This document shows, one piece after another, positions 8,226 to 18,014 of a stretch of DNA of 64,000 nt. The stretch's first letter is position 1. Each line of letters opens with the position of its first letter. This DNA comes from an uncultured Akkermansia sp. (lineage in GTDB: Bacteria > Verrucomicrobiota > Verrucomicrobiia > Verrucomicrobiales > Akkermansiaceae): positions 1 through 64,000 of the forward strand of contig CANQAC010000005.1 in NCBI GenBank assembly GCA_947589345.1. The letters run 5' to 3'. Both the position numbers and the translations under genes were made by a program. The notes beneath the pieces were generated by a model. It did not search any database and had not been told where the DNA came from. It saw only the letters and a program-made list of their open reading frames with translations.

Positions 8226-9716
8226 TCACACCTTGCGCCTAGCCCAAGTGAGATCATGAAGCATGAACTCAAGGATGGAATATTCAATGATGAGGTCAGC
8301 ACAAATGAGATACCAGATGCCCGTGAGGGAAAGAGACTCGGGCCAAAAAGTATCCCAAAGCATGAGGCAAACCACGCGAATGAATCCCATGCATGCGTAA
8401 GAGACGTACATGACCCGGCGCGTATCACCCGCGCCGCGCAGGCACATCTTGATCATCAGCATGCCGGCGTAGAAAGGTTCCGCGAGCAAAAAGATCTTGA
8501 CGACCGGTACCGCAACTGTCATCAATCCCGGTGAATCTGACGCAAATATGCGCACAAAAAATTCTGGGAACAAATAAAAAGCCAGCCCCATGGAACTGGT
8601 GAAGAGAATACTGTAGAGAATACACTTGCGAATGGTAGCCATGGCGAGACGGACACTGCCACTGCCGAGATATTGGCCGACGAGAGAGGCGCCAGCAACG
8701 CCAATGGCAAAACTGGGCAGGAAACTGAGCGATTCTATCCGAATGGCAATAGTGTGGGCGCCGATAGCGGCGTCTCCCAGACGAGAAATGACGTGCAGCA
8801 CATAGATTTGGATGAGCCAAATACCGCCTACTTCTAACGCCTGAGGTAATCCAATTTTAAGGATGCGAACCATCATGCTCCAATCCGGCAACATGGATCG
8901 TGGATCGAGGTAGAGCGGAGGCACGTAGGTGAGGCCCTGCGCTGCTGCGTGTGCATCGAGAGAGGTGCCGCGCAGCGTCTTGTGCATAGTTGACGTGTGA
9001 CGTGCCAATAAGTAGAGAAGAATAGCGGCGGAGATTGCCATGCCTGCCACCATACCAAGGGCCAGTCCTTCCACAAACATGCCGCACACATCCACCAAAA
9101 ATATGCTCAGTACAACATTAAGACCATCTACCGCGAGCATGATAAAAAACGGTGTTCTGGTATCTCCGCTACCGCGAAGTGCGGCGTTCAGAGCAAAAAC
9201 GATACCTGAAAAAACTGCCACCCAGCACCCAATGTACATGAAGCGCATGGCTACTTCGCGCGCAAAGTCAGAGAGATCCAGCAATTGAGAGACCAGAAAA
9301 TCGGTTGTAACATACATGAGTACAGCAGAAAGCAATCCTGCGATAAGTCCAAGTACAGCAACTTGATTAGTGGAGTAGTTGGCTTCTTCAAAACGACGAG
9401 CACCGGTCATGCGGCTCACGATAGCGGTGGCGCCTAAGCCGACAGCGCCCTGCATGAGAAATCCAAGCCAAAGGATGTAGCCGGTAACACCAATGCCGGA
9501 AGCAAGTTGCTCTTTGACGACGCCCTCGTCGCTCATGTTGGTGGCAAGTATGAGAGATGTCGCTGAGCAAATGAAACTCATAACCTGCTCCAGGAGAGGC
9601 CAAAGAGCGATTGTGACAATTTGGCGTGGAAGACTCAGACCAGCGAGCTTGCCTCCGAGCTGCCCTTTAGCCAAAGCGGCGCGTATCTTGCCCTCTCGTC
9701 CGTCACCTATACTCAT
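8226..9716 (-). CDS. MATE-family multidrug/cation antiporter
   Basis: The 496-aa protein has about 12 hydrophobic segments in two halves, each with the MATE hallmarks: an early GLGATAIVSRMTGA segment after TM2 and repeated NAALRGSGDTRTP and KMCLRGAGDTRR motifs in equivalent positions of the two halves. MATE proteins export drugs or metabolites from the cytoplasm using Na+ or H+ gradients; the substrate cannot be inferred. I chose the ATG at 9716, preceded by GAGGG at suitable spacing, rather than further upstream codons. It is convergent with the AsmA-like gene and divergent from ssb. Confidence 0.88.
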   Translation of the reverse strand: MSIGDGREGKIRAALAKGQLGGKLAGLSLPRQIVTIALWPLLEQVMSFICSATSLILATNMSDEGVVKEQLASGIGVTGYILWLGFLMQGAVGLGATAIVSRMTGARRFEEANYSTNQVAVLGLIAGLLSAVLMYVTTDFLVSQLLDLSDFAREVAMRFMYIGCWVAVFSGIVFALNAALRGSGDTRTPFFIMLAVDGLNVVLSIFLVDVCGMFVEGLALGMVAGMAISAAILLYLLARHTSTMHKTLRGTSLDAHAAAQGLTYVPPLYLDPRSMLPDWSMMVRILKIGLPQALEVGGIWLIQIYVLHVISRLGDAAIGAHTIAIRIESLSFLPSFAIGVAGASLVGQYLGSGSVRLAMATIRKCILYSILFTSSMGLAFYLFPEFFVRIFASDSPGLMTVAVPVVKIFLLAEPFYAGMLMIKMCLRGAGDTRRVMYVSYACMGFIRVVCLMLWDTFWPESLSLTGIWYLICADLIIEYSILEFMLHDLTWARRKV

Positions 9717-9809
9717 GTCGACCCTCATTAAATCATATTTCCGGCAGTTTGAACAGTCTTGAAAAGACGTGAGCGAGCTCAAAATCAAACTTTTTTGGGT
9801 GTTTTTTGC

Positions 9810-9838
9810 TTGCTTTGCGGTAGCGAGCCACGTAGAAT
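9810..9838 (+). promoter_or_regulatory. Promoter of ssb
   Basis: TTGCTT (9810-9815), a 17-bp spacer and TAGAAT (9833-9838). The predicted start near 9845 gives a leader of about 35 nt before the ssb ATG. Confidence 0.6.
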
Positions 9839-9879
9839 AACACCGTATCCAGCGTATACCATTCAACCCTCATTTGATT

Positions 9880-10374
9880 ATGGCCAATCTTAATAAAGTT
9901 ATGCTTATTGGTAACCTCACGGCAGATCCGGAGGTACGGACGACTCCACGCGGCACTTCTCTCACGGAGTTGCGGCTTGCGGTCAATCGTGTCTCTGGGG
10001 GACCGAACGAAGGAGAACGTCGCGAGGAAACGACGTTTTTAGACGTGACGTGTTGGGGCCGACTGGGGGAGATTGCGGCTCAATACCTTTCCAAAGGGAG
10101 ACCTGTATTTATAGAGGGGAGATTGCAGATGGACTCGTGGGAGGACAAGCAGAGTGGACAGAAAAGAAGCCGTATTCGCATTATAGCTGAAAACATGCAG
10201 CTGCTTTCCGGGGGGCGGGAAGGAGTAGCCGCTTCCCCGGCGCCTCCTCGCAGCAGCGCAAACAACTACTCCGGCGGGTATCATCAGGGGAATGGTTCCG
10301 CGATGGCTGAGGATGCGCCGACGCAGAGTGCGACCCCCATGCCGCTTGAGGACGATGATGACATCCCGTTCTAA
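9880..10374 (+). CDS. ssb: Single-stranded DNA-binding protein
   Basis: SSB coats single-stranded DNA during replication, repair and recombination and recruits partner proteins through its C-terminal tip. The 164-aa protein has an OB-fold domain (about 1-108: NKVMLIGNLTADPEVR, then FLDVTCWGRLGE and KGRPVFIEGRL), a flexible Gly/Ser/Pro-rich linker, and the acidic tip DDDDIPF. All parts needed for a functional SSB are present. The start is the ATG at 9880; an in-frame TTG two codons earlier is less likely. Confidence 0.96.
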   Translation: MANLNKVMLIGNLTADPEVRTTPRGTSLTELRLAVNRVSGGPNEGERREETTFLDVTCWGRLGEIAAQYLSKGRPVFIEGRLQMDSWEDKQSGQKRSRIRIIAENMQLLSGGREGVAASPAPPRSSANNYSGGYHQGNGSAMAEDAPTQSATPMPLEDDDDIPF

Positions 10375-10427
10375 AACGACTTTTTAGGAATTTTTTCACA
10401 GCAAGTGTAGAAAATCCGGGTCGGAAT

Positions 10428-10461
10428 ACGTCCCTCCAGCAGGGAGGCGACGGCGGGGCGT
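10428..10461 (+). other. Possible stem-loop in the macA leader
   Basis: ACGTCCC (10428-10434) can pair with GGGGCGT (10455-10461), with one G-U pair, and a smaller TCCCT/AGGGA hairpin fits inside. The U-tract needed for a terminator is missing. It lies between ssb and the efflux operon; a role is not established. Confidence 0.25.
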
Positions 10462-10492
10462 GTCCCTCTCTGAGATCACATAAGAAAAGGTC

Positions 10493-11914
10493 ATGGTGAA
10501 GAAGTTGGTCAAAGTCATCATATTGTTAGTTGTGATTGTGTCAAGTGTGGGAGTATGGACGATGTATTCCGCATCTGGCCGGGGAAGTAAACTACGCTAT
10601 GTGACTACATCGGTGATGCGGGGCGACTTTTTGAATAAAGTGCAAGCCACCGGAACACTCGAGCCGCAAGAACTGGTGGATGTGGGTGCACAAGTGACGG
10701 GTGAAATCAAAGAATTTGGCATCGACGTGGAGGGGAAACGCGTGGATTACGGTAGTGAAGTGAAAGCTGGCCAGCTTCTCGCTCGCATCGATGATACGTT
10801 GGTGGAATTGGATATTAAGAGGGCAGAAGCACAGGTAGCGCAGGCTCAGGCTCAGATACTGTCTGCGGCGGCTGCGGTGGCTCAAGCGAATGCATCAGTA
10901 GCTCAGGCCCAGGCCAATAAAAACAAGGCAGATCGCGATATGCAACGAGCCGAAAAATTAGGAGTGGGAGATGCTCTTTCGCAGATGGATTATGATCAGT
11001 TTGTGAATGCGGCGGAAAGTACGGCGGCGGCTCTGCAGAGCGCGCAAGCGCAGCAACAGACGAGCCGCGCCCAGCAAGCGAATGCGGAGGCTCAGCTGCA
11101 AAGTGCGCAGGCTCAGTTGACTCGCGAGCTTCGTAATCGAGATTATACACGCATTACTACACCGGTGGATGGCACTATTGTTGTTAGACAGGTAAATGTG
11201 GGCCAAACTGTGGTGAGCAGCATGAATGCGACAACTTTGTTTTTGGTGGCACGCGACCTGTCGCATATGCAGATATGGGCGAGTGTGAACGAGGCTGATA
11301 TAGCGAAAGTGCATGCGGGACAGGAGGTGCGCTATACGGTGGATGCTCTTCCCAATGAAATGTTTACCGGAAGGGTCAACAAGATCCGTCCGAACGCTAC
11401 TATGTCTTCCAATGTGGTCACCTACATCGTTGAAGTGGATGTAGAGAATCCGGAACGCAAGTTGCTGCCATACATGAGTGCAAATGTGAACTTCATCGTG
11501 GAAGAGTTTAAAGATTGTTTGATGGTAGCAGATGCAGCCTTTGAGTTTCACCCGCCCAAGGAAGCTATAGAGCCGGGTACACACCCTTTGCCACCCTCAA
11601 GCAACGCTGAAAATTGTGCACTGCTTTGGAAAAAGCACGGTGAATATGTGACGCCGGTGCGTGTTCTGAGAGGACGCGATGATGGGACGCGCAGTATAGT
11701 GACCCCGTTGGACGGGGAGAATCTGGAAGCCGGTGAAGAATTAGTGACCGGTGTTTTACAGGGCGAGAATGCAAAGTCTGTTTCTCCTCAGGAGGGAGAA
11801 AAAAATCTCTTTGGCATGAATCGTCCGAAACGCCGCGAACGTTCGTCCGGAGGAGCTGAGCCTCGGCCGGGGCAGGATGCAAAAAATAATCGGCCTGGAC
11901 CGCCGCCCATGTAA
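10493..11914 (+). CDS. MacA-like periplasmic adaptor (membrane-fusion protein)
   Basis: This 473-aa HlyD/RND-type adaptor links an inner-membrane MacB-type transporter to a TolC-like outer-membrane channel. It has an N-terminal TM anchor (about 6-24), a first barrel half (ATGTLEPQELVDVGAQVTGEI), a long Ala/Gln-rich coiled-coil hairpin (about 100-205), a lipoyl-like region and a beta-barrel (TPVDGTIVVRQVNVGQTV). It ends in a hydrophilic Arg/Pro-rich tail (about 440-473). A basic AAAAGG precedes the ATG. It is the first gene of a four-gene efflux operon (10493-15398); the exported substrate could be an antibiotic, peptide or lipid, which the sequence does not show. Confidence 0.88.
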   Translation: MVKKLVKVIILLVVIVSSVGVWTMYSASGRGSKLRYVTTSVMRGDFLNKVQATGTLEPQELVDVGAQVTGEIKEFGIDVEGKRVDYGSEVKAGQLLARIDDTLVELDIKRAEAQVAQAQAQILSAAAAVAQANASVAQAQANKNKADRDMQRAEKLGVGDALSQMDYDQFVNAAESTAAALQSAQAQQQTSRAQQANAEAQLQSAQAQLTRELRNRDYTRITTPVDGTIVVRQVNVGQTVVSSMNATTLFLVARDLSHMQIWASVNEADIAKVHAGQEVRYTVDALPNEMFTGRVNKIRPNATMSSNVVTYIVEVDVENPERKLLPYMSANVNFIVEEFKDCLMVADAAFEFHPPKEAIEPGTHPLPPSSNAENCALLWKKHGEYVTPVRVLRGRDDGTRSIVTPLDGENLEAGEELVTGVLQGENAKSVSPQEGEKNLFGMNRPKRRERSSGGAEPRPGQDAKNNRPGPPPM

Positions 11915-11932
11915 TACTTGCTGAGAATCGCT

Positions 11933-12640
11933 GTGATCGAGCTGCGCAACATTACCAAGGTTTATCACCTGGGAGAGATTGACTTACCTGTACTCAAGGG
12001 CATATCGCTGAGTATCGAGGATGGGGAGTTTGTGTCGCTCACCGGAGCTTCCGGCAGTGGGAAATCGACTCTCATGAATATCATGGGGTGTTTGGATCAT
12101 CCAAGTGGCGGAGAATATTTGCTGGATGGGAAAGATGTGGCAGGACTCGATGCCGATGATCGGGCGAGGTTGCGCAATGCTCGCATAGGGTTTGTTTTTC
12201 AAAACTTCAATTTATTGCCTCGTACGTCAGCGCTGGAGAATGTAATGATGCCGGCGTATTACCACCATCCCGTGGACGCTGCGGCGAAAATCCGCGAAAG
12301 AGCCTTAGAACTTATTCGTTTGGTAGGTTTGGAGGATCGCATGAATCACACCCCTGCGCAGTTGTCTGGTGGACAGCAGCAGCGCGTAGCCATTGCTCGC
12401 TCTCTCATCAATTCTCCTGGAATTTTGTTGGCAGACGAGCCTACTGGCAACCTGGATTCCACTACCTCTGTGGAGGTCATGAACATGTTCCGCGAACTGA
12501 ACAGACAAAAAGGGATCTCGGTGATTATTGTGACGCATGACCCAAAGACGGCCGCCTTTACAGACAGAGCCATTAACATGAGTGATGGTCTTATCATGGA
12601 GGGAGTATCGGATGAACTATCAGCCACGTTGGAAAAATGA
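11933..12640 (+). CDS. MacB/LolD-type ABC transporter ATPase
   Basis: This 235-aa nucleotide-binding subunit powers the MacB-like permease downstream. It shows Walker A GASGSGKST, the Q-loop (FVFQNFNLLPRTSALENVM), the signature LSGGQQQRVAIARSL, Walker B GILLADEPTGNLD and the H-loop VTHD. The spacing and the NLLPRTSALENV segment are typical of the MacB/LolD/FtsE group. I prefer the GTG at 11933, which gives the family N-terminus MIELRNITKVY, over the TTG at 11918. It overlaps the permease start by ATGA, so translation is coupled. Confidence 0.92.
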   Translation: MIELRNITKVYHLGEIDLPVLKGISLSIEDGEFVSLTGASGSGKSTLMNIMGCLDHPSGGEYLLDGKDVAGLDADDRARLRNARIGFVFQNFNLLPRTSALENVMMPAYYHHPVDAAAKIRERALELIRLVGLEDRMNHTPAQLSGGQQQRVAIARSLINSPGILLADEPTGNLDSTTSVEVMNMFRELNRQKGISVIIVTHDPKTAAFTDRAINMSDGLIMEGVSDELSATLEK

Positions 12641-14007
12641 AGTTCACTACTCTGTTATTGACATGCTTGCGGGGCTTGGTACGTAACCCGATGAGAGCGG
12701 CGCTTACGGTGTTGGGTATCGTGATTGGTATCGCAGCAGTGGTGGCTATCATGGAAATCGGGGAGGGATCCAAGCAACAGATAGCGGATAAATTTTCTAA
12801 CTTAGGTGCGGATGTGGTGAATATATTTGGCGCATCGGTGAGTACTGGTGGTGTGAATAGTGGTATGGGGGGAAGAGCTTCACTTTACCCATCTGATGCG
12901 GAGGCAATTATGGAGGAATGTCCCGGTACGGTGGTGTCGGCATCCCCATTTGTTCGGGCCTCCGGTCAGGTGATTGTCGGCAACACTAACTGGAGTCCCA
13001 ATTCTATTAAGGGAGGCAATGAGCATTATTTGGATATTGAAGGCTGGGAAATCGAGAAGGGCAGTGCCTTCACAAAAAAACAGGTGGATGAGGCGGCGCG
13101 CGTGTGCCTTATCGGAAAGACGATCGCCGAAAAGCTTTATCCGGGGCAAGATCCCATAGGCCAAGATATCCGCATCAAGGATGTGGCTTTCACGGTGATT
13201 GGGGTGCTGGCGGCTAAGGGGGCAGATGGCATGGGCAATGACCAGGATGATTGCCTTATTCTTCCATGGACAAGTATTCGCATGCGGTTGATGGGCGCAT
13301 CTGGAAGTGCCACAATTTCAAAGGGAGGAGCGGCCAATAACACGAACAAGGCTTCATCCACTTCCACATATTCTACGTCGGGGGTGAATTTTTATCCCGG
13401 GTGTGAATTGGAGCCGTATGCAAGCGCGCCGCATCCGTTGCGCACACGTACAGTGGACTCAATACTTGTAAAAATACGCAGCAAGGAAAGTGCGACGCCG
13501 GCTATGGATGATATGACGCCTGTTCTACGCCGCCAACACAAATTGGAACCTGGAGTGCTGGATGATTTTGAAATGCGCGATCGCTCGCAGTTCATTAAAA
13601 TGGTGACCGGGACAAGTGAGACGATGAGTCGACTACTCATTGCGGTGGCTATGATTTCACTAGTGGTAGGAGGCGTGGGTATCATGAACATCATGATGGT
13701 ATCGGTTACGGAACGCACGCGTGAGATAGGATTGCGCATGGCAGTGGGTGCGAGACCGCGCGACATTATGCAGCAATTTTTACTGGAGGCGGTACTACTG
13801 TGTCTTGCCGGAGGGTTCATAGGAATTATCGCAGGACGTATTGCATCGGAACTAGTGAGCAAGCACAATGGATGGCCGGTGGCAACGTCTCCGATGGCCA
13901 TGGTGTTAGCAGTGAGTGTGGCTGCCGTTATCGGTATTATCTTTGGTTGGTACCCGGCATTTAAGGCGTCGCGGTTGGATCCCATTGATGCCTTGCATCA
14001 CGAGTAA
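12637..14007 (+). CDS. MacB-type ABC transporter permease
   Basis: This 456-aa inner-membrane permease has one N-terminal TM segment (about 17-40, with LTVLGIVIGIAAVVAI), a large periplasmic MacB_PCD domain (about 50-320) and three C-terminal TM segments with the FtsX signature (GGVGIMNIMMVSVTERTREIG then RMAVGARPRDI). MacB-type pumps transmit ATP hydrolysis as a mechanical pulse to push substrates through the adaptor and outer-membrane channel rather than transporting across the inner membrane. The periplasmic loop carries a Ser/Thr/Asn-rich insertion near residues 225-250. It is fully contained in the efflux operon. Confidence 0.92.
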   Translation: MKFTTLLLTCLRGLVRNPMRAALTVLGIVIGIAAVVAIMEIGEGSKQQIADKFSNLGADVVNIFGASVSTGGVNSGMGGRASLYPSDAEAIMEECPGTVVSASPFVRASGQVIVGNTNWSPNSIKGGNEHYLDIEGWEIEKGSAFTKKQVDEAARVCLIGKTIAEKLYPGQDPIGQDIRIKDVAFTVIGVLAAKGADGMGNDQDDCLILPWTSIRMRLMGASGSATISKGGAANNTNKASSTSTYSTSGVNFYPGCELEPYASAPHPLRTRTVDSILVKIRSKESATPAMDDMTPVLRRQHKLEPGVLDDFEMRDRSQFIKMVTGTSETMSRLLIAVAMISLVVGGVGIMNIMMVSVTERTREIGLRMAVGARPRDIMQQFLLEAVLLCLAGGFIGIIAGRIASELVSKHNGWPVATSPMAMVLAVSVAAVIGIIFGWYPAFKASRLDPIDALHHE

Positions 14008-14015
14008 CTTCTTAT

Positions 14016-15398
14016 ATGAATGAGAGTATGAAGTATAAAGTTTTGTCGATGCTTACCACTCTGCCGTTATTTTTTTGCGGCTGCTTGCTTGGTCCCGACT
14101 TTCGAGGCGCACCGAGCGTGGATTTGCCCGCAACTTGGGTGAACCATATGCCGCCTGCCGCGGATGATAACGGCAGTAGCGCATGGTGGGAGCGCTTCGG
14201 AGATGAACAGCTCACAGCATTAATTCGACAAGGCCTTGCATCCAATCCGGATGTCATTTCAGCAGCCTTAGCTATTGCGCGCGCTGAAACACAGCTGCGT
14301 AGCACGAACGCGAGTTTATTCCCGAGCTTGAGTGGCAGCTTCGGTGGATCAAACGGTGGGAGTTTTCACAGTTCCACATCCCATGGGCAGTGGAATGGAG
14401 GCCTTTCGTCTGCTTGGTCACCAGATATATGGGGAGGTACGCGACGCGAGGTGGAGGCGGCTGTGGCGAACGTCGGTTCAGCGCGTGCCGCAGCAGCTGC
14501 TACAAATGTTGCGCTCGCTTCCAGCATAGCTACCACCTACTTTGAGTGGATTTCAGCTACAGAGAGTCTACGCTCCGCTCGCGAACAGCTTATTTATCAG
14601 CAGAAGACTTTTGACATTGTGGAAAAACGTGTAGTTGCAGGTTTCCAAAACAGGTTGGATTTGGAACAGGCCCGCGTGACCATAGCCAATACTCGTGCGC
14701 AGATTCCGACGTACGAGGCAAACATACAAACATGCCGCACAACGCTGGCTATCCTGTTGGGAACCACGCCGGATCGGGTGCAGCTGCGCATGCCCGAAGC
14801 GCGGATTTTCAACCGCATACCGCGTGTACCCACAGGATTACCCTCGGGATTGCTCCGACGCCGACCAGATATTGTAGCTGCAGAGTGCAACCTCCACCGT
14901 GCTACAGCTAGCATCGGCGTGCAGGTGGCTAATTTATTTCCGCGGATATCGCTTACCGGGAATGTCTCGGCCTCCGCTCCATCGGACTTTGCAGAATTTT
15001 TCCGTGATGCCGGGTGGAACTTATCAACTTCTGTTTCACAGACACTGTTTAACCGGGTGCAGCTGCGCTCCAATGTCAAGTTGGCTCGTATCGCTCAGCA
15101 GGAAAGCGCGCAAGCGTACCGAAAAACAATGCTGGCGGCCTTTGCAGAGGTGGAGGACTGCCTCATTGACTATGCGCGCCTCACCAATCAGCTTCCGCAA
15201 TATGAAAAAGCAGCTGAATCCAGCAAGGAGGCCGCAGAACTCTCCTTACGCCTGTATAACAGCGGGTATTCCGATTACTTGAACGTGGCCACGGCTGAGC
15301 GTTCCTGGCTAAATGCACGGCTGAGTGTTATTGCTGCACGCCAACAGATCCGCATGACACTAGCACGCCTTGTGACTGCTCTTGGTGGTGGTTATTGA
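14016..15398 (+). CDS. TolC/NodT-family outer-membrane efflux lipoprotein
   Basis: The 460-aa protein is the outer-membrane channel of the MacAB-like pump. An N-terminal lipoprotein signal (PLFFCGC; likely acylated Cys23) is followed by GPDFRGAPSVDLPATW, the typical NodT start, and two internally repeated OEP domains with long helices (for example ALAIARAETQLRSTNASLFPS and NLHRATASIGVQVANLFPRIS). LEQARVTIANTRAQIP and LRLYNSGYSDYLNV are family landmarks. An ATG at 14028 is an equally possible start. It follows the permease by 8 nt and closes the operon. Confidence 0.92.
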   Translation: MNESMKYKVLSMLTTLPLFFCGCLLGPDFRGAPSVDLPATWVNHMPPAADDNGSSAWWERFGDEQLTALIRQGLASNPDVISAALAIARAETQLRSTNASLFPSLSGSFGGSNGGSFHSSTSHGQWNGGLSSAWSPDIWGGTRREVEAAVANVGSARAAAAATNVALASSIATTYFEWISATESLRSAREQLIYQQKTFDIVEKRVVAGFQNRLDLEQARVTIANTRAQIPTYEANIQTCRTTLAILLGTTPDRVQLRMPEARIFNRIPRVPTGLPSGLLRRRPDIVAAECNLHRATASIGVQVANLFPRISLTGNVSASAPSDFAEFFRDAGWNLSTSVSQTLFNRVQLRSNVKLARIAQQESAQAYRKTMLAAFAEVEDCLIDYARLTNQLPQYEKAAESSKEAAELSLRLYNSGYSDYLNVATAERSWLNARLSVIAARQQIRMTLARLVTALGGGY

Positions 15399-15752
15399 TG
15401 ATGGCGGTTGTTGGGCGTGCATTGGAGAAGCATCGTTTTCTCTTCTCTGGGAAAAAGGAACAACATTAGAGGTGTGCGTCATTTTGCCAGTTCCCGGGGT
15501 TCTCCTCTCGTTATTTAACAAACACGTTTACCACTTGCTTTCAACTATTCAAAACATCAAATGGGTTGCTAAGAATGCCGGGGAGCAGGTAGTAAATTGC
15601 ATCTTTCTCCACCGGAAGATGATTTCGGCGTTTTCCTCAGGCGGCTGAGCAGACTGGTAACTTAGTGCTTGACATTTGGCAGCTGAAAAGCCAATCCATC
15701 CAGAGTGCTTTTGGACTTGCGCATGCCGCGGGCGTATGCTACGATGACTCTC
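15399..15752. other. 354-bp intergenic region before coaE-rho
   Basis: Apart from the coaE-rho promoter at its end, this stretch shows no convincing gene, RNA or terminator. An 88-codon open frame (15382-15648) overlaps the efflux gene, has no family resemblance and low-complexity character, and I do not call it. Confidence 0.5.
15717..15745 (+). promoter_or_regulatory. Promoter giving a leaderless coaE-rho mRNA
   Basis: TTGCGC (15717-15722), a 17-bp spacer and TACGAT (15740-15745). The -10 ends 7 nt before the GTG at 15753, so the transcript should begin at or within 1-2 nt of that codon. The earlier ATG at 15744 lies inside the -10 box and could not be translated from this start. Confidence 0.5.
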
Positions 15753-17651
15753 GTGAAGGTGATTGTTGTAACCGGCGGAATTGCGTCTGGCAAAAGCACG
15801 GTGGTGCAGATGCTGCAGGATTTGTGCGGACAAGGTGTGGCGTTGTTTGACTGCGATAAGGCCGTAGCGGAATTGTATGAAAGTGGACGACTCTCACGAG
15901 ATCTAGTAACTGCTTTTGGGCAAGAAGCGTTGGATGCGCAGGGCGCCGTAAACAGAGATTTCCTGCGCGGAATCGTTACCTCCGATCCAATGGGGCGCGC
16001 GAAGTTGGAGGAGCTGGTACACCCCAAGCTTGCCCAACTCTGTACGCAAGCGCAGGCTAATGCTCGCCAAAACGGCGACGTTCACACGTTCATCGCCGAT
16101 ATCCCACTGTACTTTGAAAGCAAGAGTGGTATTAATATCCCTGCGGATTTGGTCTGTGCGGTTGCGCTATCACCTGAGTCTCAGCTTATTCGCCTCATGA
16201 ATCGTAACGGCTTCTCTCGCGAAGTCGCTCAGGGCATGGTGAACGCCCAAGGATCCACGGACGACAAAATATCCCGGGCGGATTGTGTCTTTTGGAATGA
16301 AGGCTCCCTCGAACTATTGCACGCTCAGGTCGAATTGTTTTACCAGCGCGAACTCGAAAAGGATGCGAAGGCGCATATCGCACGCTCTGTGGATGTGGAC
16401 ATCAATCAACTTCAGGAACTCAGTTTCCCAGAGCTGCAAAAAAAAGCTGAAGGCCTTTCCGCTCGCTGGCTGACCGGAGATCATACCCGTCGACAGCTTG
16501 TCTCCGGCTTGGCTCGTACTTATTCAACTGAGGGTAATCAAGTTTTTGCTACAGGCATTATTGACCGCGGTCGCTTCGCCAAACAATTCATGTTGCGCTA
16601 TCCTGCCTGCAGCTTCCGCCCGGGAGAGGATGATGTGCTGGTTCCTCAGGAACTGATGGAACGTTATAATTTGCGTCTCGGCAACCGCGTCAAAGTTAAA
16701 GTCCGCGGCCAGCAGCGTTGGGAACACCCTCTTTCTGCCACGGAAATCGTCGAAATTGAAGGGGTGCCAGCGGCTGACTTTTCGCAAAAGCCTGACTTTG
16801 ACCAACTTACAGCTCTTATCCCCACTCGCAGACTCATCTTGGAGAATATCGACAATCCTTCTCCTGCCATGCGCCTGTTGGATTTGGTAGCTCCTCTTGG
16901 TATGGGGCAGCGCGCGCTCGTTGTTGCTCCCCCTCGCGGAGGTAAGACGATACTTCTCAAATCCATCGCCAAGTCCCTGCGAGCAAATTATCCGGAGGCT
17001 GAGCTACTTGTCCTGCTCCTTGATGAGCGCCCGGAAGAGGTGACCGATTTCGAAGAGACTGTCGATGCTCCGGTGTACGCTTCCACTTTTGACGAAAACT
17101 CTCACCGACACGAGCAGCTCAGTGATATGGTGCTTGAGCGCGCCCGTCGCCTTGTGGAGCAAGGCAAGGATGTGATTATTCTGTTGGATTCTCTCACCCG
17201 ACTTGCTCGCGGGTACAATGCACACGCCTCCGGTGGTCGCACGATGTCTGGCGGGTTGGATTCTCACGCTTTAGAGAAACCCCGTAAGTTCTTCGGCGCA
17301 GCCCGTAATGTGGAAGAAGGTGGTAGTCTTACCATCGTCGCTACCTGTCTCGTAGACACTGAATCTCGCATGGATGAGATTATCTTTGAGGAGTTCAAGG
17401 GTACCGGTAACATGGAAATTCGACTTGACCGCGAACTTGCCGAGCGCCGCATCTTTCCCGCCATTTCTCTGCCTCAAAGTGGTACTCGTAATGACGACCG
17501 CCTTTATCATCCGGATGAGATGTCCCGTGTCCTTCAATTACGTCGCCAGCTTGCCACACATCCCGGCTGGGAAGCGTTGGAACTGTTGCTTTCCAACATT
17601 CATAAGACTCAAAACAACGCCGAACTTCTCTTGCGCGGGCTCATCATCTGA
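15753..17651 (+). CDS. Dephospho-CoA kinase - Rho termination factor fusion
   Basis: One 632-aa frame joins two unrelated enzymes. Residues 1-about 205 are CoaE, which phosphorylates dephospho-CoA in the last step of CoA synthesis: P-loop GGIASGKST (8-16), [21 protein letters not shown] and [12 protein letters not shown] are all intact. Residues about 215-632 are Rho, the hexameric ATP-dependent RNA helicase that ends transcription: Rho_N helix, a primary-site RNA-binding fold (about 262-320) whose usual aromatic GFGFLR segment is not recognisable, Walker A PPRGGKT (about 393-399), [10 protein letters not shown], and the C-terminal translocase loops. No stop, frameshift or internal Shine-Dalgarno separates them. 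A separate internal start for Rho cannot be excluded. Confidence 0.9.
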   Translation: MKVIVVTGGIASGKSTVVQMLQDLCGQGVALFDCDKAVAELYESGRLSRDLVTAFGQEALDAQGAVNRDFLRGIVTSDPMGRAKLEELVHPKLAQLCTQAQANARQNGDVHTFIADIPLYFESKSGINIPADLVCAVALSPESQLIRLMNRNGFSREVAQGMVNAQGSTDDKISRADCVFWNEGSLELLHAQVELFYQRELEKDAKAHIARSVDVDINQLQELSFPELQKKAEGLSARWLTGDHTRRQLVSGLARTYSTEGNQVFATGIIDRGRFAKQFMLRYPACSFRPGEDDVLVPQELMERYNLRLGNRVKVKVRGQQRWEHPLSATEIVEIEGVPAADFSQKPDFDQLTALIPTRRLILENIDNPSPAMRLLDLVAPLGMGQRALVVAPPRGGKTILLKSIAKSLRANYPEAELLVLLLDERPEEVTDFEETVDAPVYASTFDENSHRHEQLSDMVLERARRLVEQGKDVIILLDSLTRLARGYNAHASGGRTMSGGLDSHALEKPRKFFGAARNVEEGGSLTIVATCLVDTESRMDEIIFEEFKGTGNMEIRLDRELAERRIFPAISLPQSGTRNDDRLYHPDEMSRVLQLRRQLATHPGWEALELLLSNIHKTQNNAELLLRGLII

Positions 17652-17861
17652 CCCATTGCCGCTCCTCCACTTAAAGCGCTGGCTCTTCCCTTGTTTTGAC
17701 GTATTTGCCACCCTCCTTTCATGTGGTTGATACCACTCGTTTTGAGCACCCGAAACCGTGGCGACGATATGATCCACAATGAGGAAAGAGTGGACATCTC
17801 TCAAAAAGGAGCGTTTCAGGAAGAAGGCACGAAGTTTACCCAACTCCGACATATATTGAGC

Positions 17862-17890
17862 TTGACTTTCCCCGCTTGCGCCCCCATAAT
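17862..17890 (+). promoter_or_regulatory. Promoter of tRNA-Ser
   Basis: TTGACT (17862-17867), a 17-bp spacer and CATAAT (17885-17890), 26 bp before the tRNA 5' end. The interval from Rho (17652-17861) holds only a weak 5-bp hairpin (17723-17736) and no credible gene. Confidence 0.6.
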
Positions 17891-17916
17891 GCGGGCTCGT
17901 TGACTTGGTTTAGTAT

Positions 17917-18004
17917 GGAGAGATGGCTGAGTTGGTCTAAGGCACTCGACTCGAAATCGAGCGTGGCAGAAATGTCACCGTGGGTTCGAATCCCACTCTC
18001 TCCG
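17917..18004 (+). tRNA. tRNA-Ser (anticodon CGA)
   Basis: An 88-nt class II tRNA. The acceptor arm pairs GGAGAGA (17917-17923) with TCTCTCC (17997-18003) plus discriminator G. The anticodon stem CTCGA/TCGAG encloses loop CTCGAAA with anticodon CGA, reading UCG. A long variable arm (GTGGCAGAAATGTCAC) and the T-loop GTTCGAATC identify serine. The CCA tail is not encoded. Confidence 0.96.
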
Positions 18005-18014
18005 CTGCATTTTG

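Noticed and set aside
15382-15648. 88-codon frame after the TolC-like gene
   Set aside because: Overlaps the TolC-like 3' end, has no family features and no start context.
17723-17736. Hairpin GTGGT-TGAT-ACCAC after rho as a terminator
   Set aside because: Only a 5-bp stem and a weak TCGTTTTG tail.
17721-17903. 60-codon frame before tRNA-Ser
   Set aside because: Runs across the tRNA promoter and has no supported start or motif.
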